64,000 nt of DNA from Calendula officinalis (Eukaryota > Streptophyta > Magnoliopsida > Asterales > Asteraceae), in contig OY970824.1 in assembly GCA_963853835.1 (NCBI GenBank), positions 44,722,227 through 44,786,226 on the forward strand. Reading direction: 5' to 3'. Below the pieces are notes generated by a model. It searched no databases. It worked only from the letters and a program-made list of their open reading frames with translations, and was not told where the DNA came from. The translations under genes and the position numbers were made by a program. Shown one piece after another: positions 58,537-64,000 of the stretch (its first letter is position 1; every line of letters starts with the position of its first letter).

Positions 58537-60945
58537 TGTAACACCCAAAATTTCGTAAAAATTTAAAAAAATTTAAGTACAAGATTTAAATAAAAAGGTC
58601 CCAATATAAAACCTAAATATAAATGTTTAACATTTAAAAATGTAATTAAAGCGTAAAAGGGTTCTAAATAAAAAATTAAGTTTAATAAATAATAACGTTC
58701 CACATCAGCACTAAAAAACGATACAACTGTCAACCGTCAACCTTCTCTTTTCCTTTGCCAGAACCTGAAATAATGGGGGAAAGTTTTGGGTCAGCGGGAA
58801 AGCTGAGTGAATATTCTCAAAATATAAACAATCATAACATACAACACATGAGGGCACATCGGTGTACTACTACTCAGATTCTACTCAATTATTTACTCAG
58901 ATTTATTTCTCAGATTTTATTACTCAGATTTTAATTTATATAGCGCGCTTGTGTGATTCAGGACGAGAGATCAACCTCACCCCTCCTCACACCCCAGATT
59001 GCCACTCAGGCTATAACTCAGATTTGCCACTCAGGCTAGATTTGCCACACATGCTATAACTCAGACGGGAGGTGATCCCAAAAACTCAGACGGGAGGTGA
59101 TCCCAAATAGGCATATAGCCAAAACTCAGATGTGTGTTATTATGTTTTTATCTCTTTAACATAATTATCTCAGATGCCCTAGCAGGTAGTAGCACAGATA
59201 CTCAGATTAGTATAATAAAACCAGATGCCCAGATACTCAGATAATAGATCAAAACTCAGATAGCAAATATAGTGCAAGTAATGAAACATATAAGTCATGT
59301 ATGTATAACGTTATAACTGAATACACGGTGAGAATACTCACCTCGAATACGTAAGCTCCAAAGGTTTCTAACAGTCAACAGCACACCATTTTATCTCGTA
59401 GACGGTCCTAAAACATGTAAAGAAAACCTGAAATTAAAACTTGACCCGAAAGCTTGTTTTTATAAAATCTGGCAGCACCCGTCAGTCTCACGGGAACAGC
59501 CATAACTCCTAAACCGTAAGTCTTATTGACAAGTGGTTTACGGCAACGAAAAGCTAACTCAGAGAATTAGGCACTAACGCGGGCCAAAAAGTCAAAAACT
59601 TATATTAGACGGGTTAAAAATAGGCATGAACAACACGGCAGAATCTGCCAAAAATTTGTATTAACCTAAAACCCATTTTAGCAAACCTGACCCGTTACCG
59701 GAAAACCGAGCATCCAAAAATGGACACTCGACAGCCCCGACATCTCAGTTTCCTCAAAAGTGTTTGAAAAACTCAAAACCCGATTAAATTTTATAAAAAG
59801 TTTCATGATTGGGAAACCAAGAATGATATAAACTAAACGGGAAAAGCAATAAACGATTTAAAACGATAACAACAATAAACACCAAAACAAAACCGAGGAC
59901 CTCGGTCTCAACCTGCCATTCACACTGCCCCTACACGAAACAGATTAAGCTCGAGATAAAAACAATACACGAAACTAAGGAAGGAAAGGGGATAAAGATT
60001 ATACCCTACGAGCCAAACCACGAGACAACGATTTCATACGAACCACTACACGAACCAACATCACGATCCTCGACAACCTTGACTGAACACTCGAACATGA
60101 GAAGAAAAGGGCTGAGGGGCTGACTTCTATCTATCTCTATTTGATTTCCCAGTAAAAAAAGGACACCCAAGAAGTTTGTTGACGTGGTTGCCAGCTTCGA
60201 ATGATAAATCACCTTCAACTATTAAAGTCACCAGATTCTAAATCCAAGAGATGGATGCTACCATCACCGATTCAAATTAAAGAAAATATTAACAACCTCA
60301 CCAACTCACAATTATTAAAAACAAAATCACATGAATTCCCTCTTTGAAAATTTCTTAGCCTGCCGACATCTCAATTATTTGGTGATACATACTCTTCAAA
60401 ATGACCACCAACCAAAAACAAAAGCAACATCTACGAAGAATTAAAATTCCTCCAAGATAAAAACGTCCCACTTTCTTTTCTTTTTGACGCCGCCGACGAA
60501 CGAACAGAGGAAAACTATACGGCTAAAAAGGGTTTCCACAATTGCAAGGGATTTAAGGGTTTAAATGTTTTAGACAGTTTAATTAACCAAGCCCGCTACT
60601 TAAAGGTCCAAGGCCTTGACCTTTGGTCGGCCCGACTCAAAAGAATAACTCACTCTAACTATTAAATAGTCGGTTAAAAACTGAGACACACTCGGGAATA
60701 AATGAAACGTCTCACTTAATATTAAAAATATCTATCACTATAATTAATTGACTGGTTAATTATTTAAAATTTAAATATAAAACTAAACTAATATAGTCTA
60801 ATAATATGAACCGTCTAATGACAGGTCGACTAATTAATACGAACCATCTAACTTTATTATAATTAATTTACTAATTATTCATTTTAAATTTAAATATGAC
60901 GATTAAATTAATATTATTTAATTATTAAAATTTCAGGGCGTTACA
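58537..60945 (-). repeat. Tandem array LTR, shared middle copy
   Basis: It has the same ends as the first LTR and is 2409 bases long. The 32 extra bases are mostly explained by tandem duplications near 58993-59105, where ACTCAGACGGGAGGTGATCC occurs twice in a row. Few substitutions separate the copies. Confidence 0.9.
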
Positions 60946-63900
60946 ACTCAACTCCACTTGAATCAGACTTCGTCCTCGAAGTCATCGCTAGGAAGAAGTT
61001 CAGGGTAGCGATCTCGCATCTCTGACTCAGACCCGCCAACGACACACATCCTCAATTGGGAAGACACGAAAAACGTTATAAATAAAAGAAACTCTTCAAG
61101 GTGACTTACTCGATCAGAATGCACTCCGGTTCTCGCAACTGCTCATACAAATCTCCTATCTCTGGCGGCGCAAGACGATATTAGAAAAATCGAAACGCTC
61201 TCTAAGGATCTCGATTTATCGTCGAAAATCTTGTCGATACATACGCCAAAGCAACCCATGGCAGCATGCTGAAGATGTATCCTCGCCCTCGCAGCCTGAC
61301 ACGATTCCTGCACCCTCGGTAAACGTTGTGTTGAATCTCCGATTCAACTCCACTTGGAGATTTGGTATGGTTTTATTTGTGGCGACAGACGATCTTGACA
61401 TGGTACTCGGTCATTCAATCCATCTTCACGGTCACACGCGGCTCTCTCATGGCGATAACAATAAGTTTTATGGAAAACTTCTTCCCATACATGTCTATTA
61501 AATGATCATTATATATTTTATCAACAGGGAAGATCTCATTATTAGCAATTCTCTATCAGAATGGCTCAGAAGGTCCTCTACTCTATGGGACAATAATTTG
61601 CTTTAAGGCATAAGAAGCAAATGAGTGGGTTGCCCCACTGTCAAATAGCACAAAAAAAAAACAGGCACATTAATCACCAGGGATGTACTTATTACACAGA
61701 TACCTCATACACTCAGATAAAGCACACAGAAGTTGTATTCACACACTAAGTAACTCATGTATGTTACCCAGAAATATCACTCACGAATGTAACTCAGAAG
61801 CAACTCAGAAATCTATCCCAAAAATAACTCAAAAATATAACTCGGAAGCTAATAATATTTACCAGTAATAGCGTTAGAAGTACTCTTGGCCTCCTCACCA
61901 GTCAACCCTTAAATTTTCTCTTGATTATATCAACCACACATTTACTCGTTAAACTCATATTACCCACTTTTTTACTAAAAATTTTAATTAAATTTCATAC
62001 ACTTATTTTAATTCACTTAATGTATTCCTCATTTACTCGATTCGATAGCTATTCTTAATCCAATAATTTTAAATATAATAAGGTATATTATTTGATAACT
62101 CTAAGTGATAAAAATATTACTCCATTTAATAATTTCCTTTGATTATTCTCCTTAACTCAATTTAATAATTAATCACAAATAAAATTTTCTCATTAATAAA
62201 AAATTTAAAATCCTCAAAAAAAAAATTAAATAAAAATTCTCTTTAATTTACCACTTTTCTTCTTTAACTCATTATGATACTATGTCCACTTAACTCGATT
62301 TATAAATTGTATTCTTATAGTCTCAAAATTACTCAATAATCAATCAAAATAATGTTTTCTCAGTTAGCTCATTTTAATAACTCATTACCAACTCAAATTA
62401 ACGACCTCATTTTAACTCATTTCCTCAAAATTTCATTGAAATAGTTTCCTCATATCCGACTCATTAATAAGTTCTCATCACTTTAATTTAATGATTTCTC
62501 ATTATCACGTTTATAACCACACTGGAGTATGCATACCTATCTCGTTATTTTGTATATAAATATATTATTAACTATTTCTCTTTTGCACAATTGCACTCAA
62601 CCCAATTAATTTGATTTATTTATTTCTTCGTTAATCCCGATTTATCAATTTGTTATAAACTCTATAATTACCCCATTGAATAATTTAAATTATTCTCAAT
62701 TACTCAATTCGATAGTTACTCTTATAAATCCCTACCCAGATAAATCTCTCCGCATAAGCATCATGCTCATACTTTTATAATTAATACTTAATGATAATTA
62801 TTTCTTGGCAATTCTCCCTGTTACCCCTACTAAACTCCACTTGGAGAAAAACTTGTCCTCGAGTTTGAAACTGACATTCTCTACCATAATAAAACAAGCA
62901 AGCATATAATTATACAAACAATTAGGATACACATACTACTTTCACAACAACAATCATTGGTCCATTATTCCCCTCAAAATCTTCTCATAACCAACCAAAT
63001 GTCCTATGTCTAAAGTAATAGGGGCCCTTCTATTACTTTCGACACCTACATTTGTTTGGTCACGAGTCAATCCCAAAGTTCACAACTTCCCACATAAAAA
63101 TCCGCCAACAAATCACACTCAGAAGAATGAAAATTTATTATTATAATTATTATTTTTTTCATATCTAATAAACACATATATGCACTCAGCTGTGAGTACT
63201 CAAAATCTTACAAAAATTACCCAGAAATGCACTCAGCAAAAGGCACTCAGCCAAAAATATTTCATTATGGTTTTAACTCTTTAACTCAGAACATAATATA
63301 ACTCATAAGCTCTTTTACTTAATTTCTTTAAATAGATCATCACTGAATTCATTATGATAGTCTCCCTTTACTTCACTTTAATAAATACCCTTTAAGATAA
63401 ACATTAATAATTTCTACTTAATTCGACTCAGCAATTCTCGGGTACTTAGTATAATAAACTTATATTGTTTATTTAATATCTCTGCGTTAACTTAACACTA
63501 TCTCACTGAACTCATTATTCACATTTAGTAATCATGGATTTTTACACTTTGCTATTTAAATTACACACTTTAAAGGTTTTGCTCATTTGAACTCAATTTA
63601 ATAAATTTCAGTTTATTATTTTCTCAGCATAAATATTTTCTCAATACTTCGTGTCTCATTAACATGATGCTCTAGATAATTATCTTATAATCACTCGATA
63701 TCCTCATTTAAGCTTGATTCATTGATCTTCATTATACATTTAGTACCTCCCTCATTGCTAAATTTAATAAACCCTTATTTAAATTATAATTTTTTTTATA
63801 TATCTCTAAATCAACTCGATGTATTCCTTTTTTTTTGTGAGAAAAAAAATATCCCTTAATTACATTTTTAATTACTTTTCCTATGTTGTTGTTCATCACG

Positions 63901-64000
63901 TGTTATTAATTAACATACTCTATTATATCATTCTAAAATGATGCTTAACATTTCCTCATTAAATGAAATTTATTAAATCTCACAACCATTTTAAAATTTC
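60946..64000 (-). other. Tandem array second internal region, cut by the window edge
   Basis: It repeats 54364-57416 nearly base for base, including the pol tail relic (60960-61060), the frame at 61216-61401 that is identical to 54634-54819, and the protease relic (about 61580-61700, with a 2-base insertion in the poly-A run). The far LTR, if any, is outside the window. Confidence 0.9.
61580..61700 (-). pseudogene. Protease active-site relic, unit 2
   Basis: Same LFDSGATHSF as in unit 1 but with 10 instead of 8 A residues just before it in the reading direction, so the frame through VINVP into the active site is lost here. Confidence 0.8.

Larger units (their letters stand above)
51987..64000 (-). 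mobile_element. Tandem array of a non-autonomous chromovirus derivative (LTR-internal-LTR-internal)
   Basis: The order is LTR (51987-54363), internal (54364-58536), LTR (58537-60945) and again the same internal region (60946 to the right edge). The two units are nearly identical, with a period of 6582-6584 bases. The primer binding site next to the second LTR shows the minus orientation. The internal part has no complete gene but keeps a protease active-site scrap and the pol C-terminus of a chromovirus, so it is a large deletion derivative (LARD-like). Confidence 0.88.

Overview
This window is repeat-dominated nuclear DNA from a flowering plant. The evidence is the set of Ty1/Copia and Ty3/Gypsy (Tekay/Del-like chromovirus) LTR retrotransposons, Helitron ends, Stowaway and PIF/Harbinger elements, initiator-Met-tRNA primer sites and one plant-type gene exon with canonical splice sites. 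The species cannot be fixed from the sequence alone; an asterid would fit, but that is a guess. I see no intact host gene, no rRNA and no convincing functional tRNA.

Layout. 1-4353: 3' part of a Copia element (Copia-1) with an open pol frame, a long 3' non-coding tail and its 3' LTR. 4354-6684: unassigned AT-rich DNA ending in a Helitron-type 3' terminus. 6752-8510: a minus-strand Copia solo LTR with a 5-bp target duplication, carrying a TIR element full of AT-rich simple sequence. 9722-17373: a degenerate minus-strand chromovirus (Gypsy-1) inside an exon that reads as 3-hydroxy-3-methylglutaryl-CoA lyase; the exon is regained in frame when element and duplication are removed. 17737-26856: a second minus-strand chromovirus (Gypsy-2), one LTR complete and the other cut short. 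26857 to about 44175: a plus-strand Copia element (Copia-2) lacking its 5' LTR. Its reverse transcriptase is split at 30191/41367 by a minus-strand gag-only element (TR-GAG, 30192-41366), which itself holds a 2.9-kb Helitron (36314-39223) in a TA microsatellite. 44704-45484: a deleted PIF/Harbinger element. 46107-46420 and 49395-49710: two Stowaway copies flanking a 2.5-kb Gypsy solo LTR (46512-49004). 49785-49982: a cysteine-rich peptide-like reading frame. 50079-50783: a GTTCG-rich inverted-repeat element. 50869-51986: a chromovirus LTR fragment, broken at 51987 by a tandem LTR-internal-LTR-internal array with a 6.58-kb period that runs off the right edge.

The elements form a layered record rather than a working pathway: host exon, then Gypsy-1; Copia-2, then TR-GAG, then Helitron; LTR fragment, then tandem array. 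The features that most deserve follow-up are the interrupted HMG-CoA lyase exon; the GATAGC/GCTATC palindrome cluster shared by the LTRs of two different chromoviruses; the tandem non-autonomous array, which keeps only a protease active-site scrap and the tail of the chromodomain; and the splice-like signals shared by several Copia LTRs and leaders.
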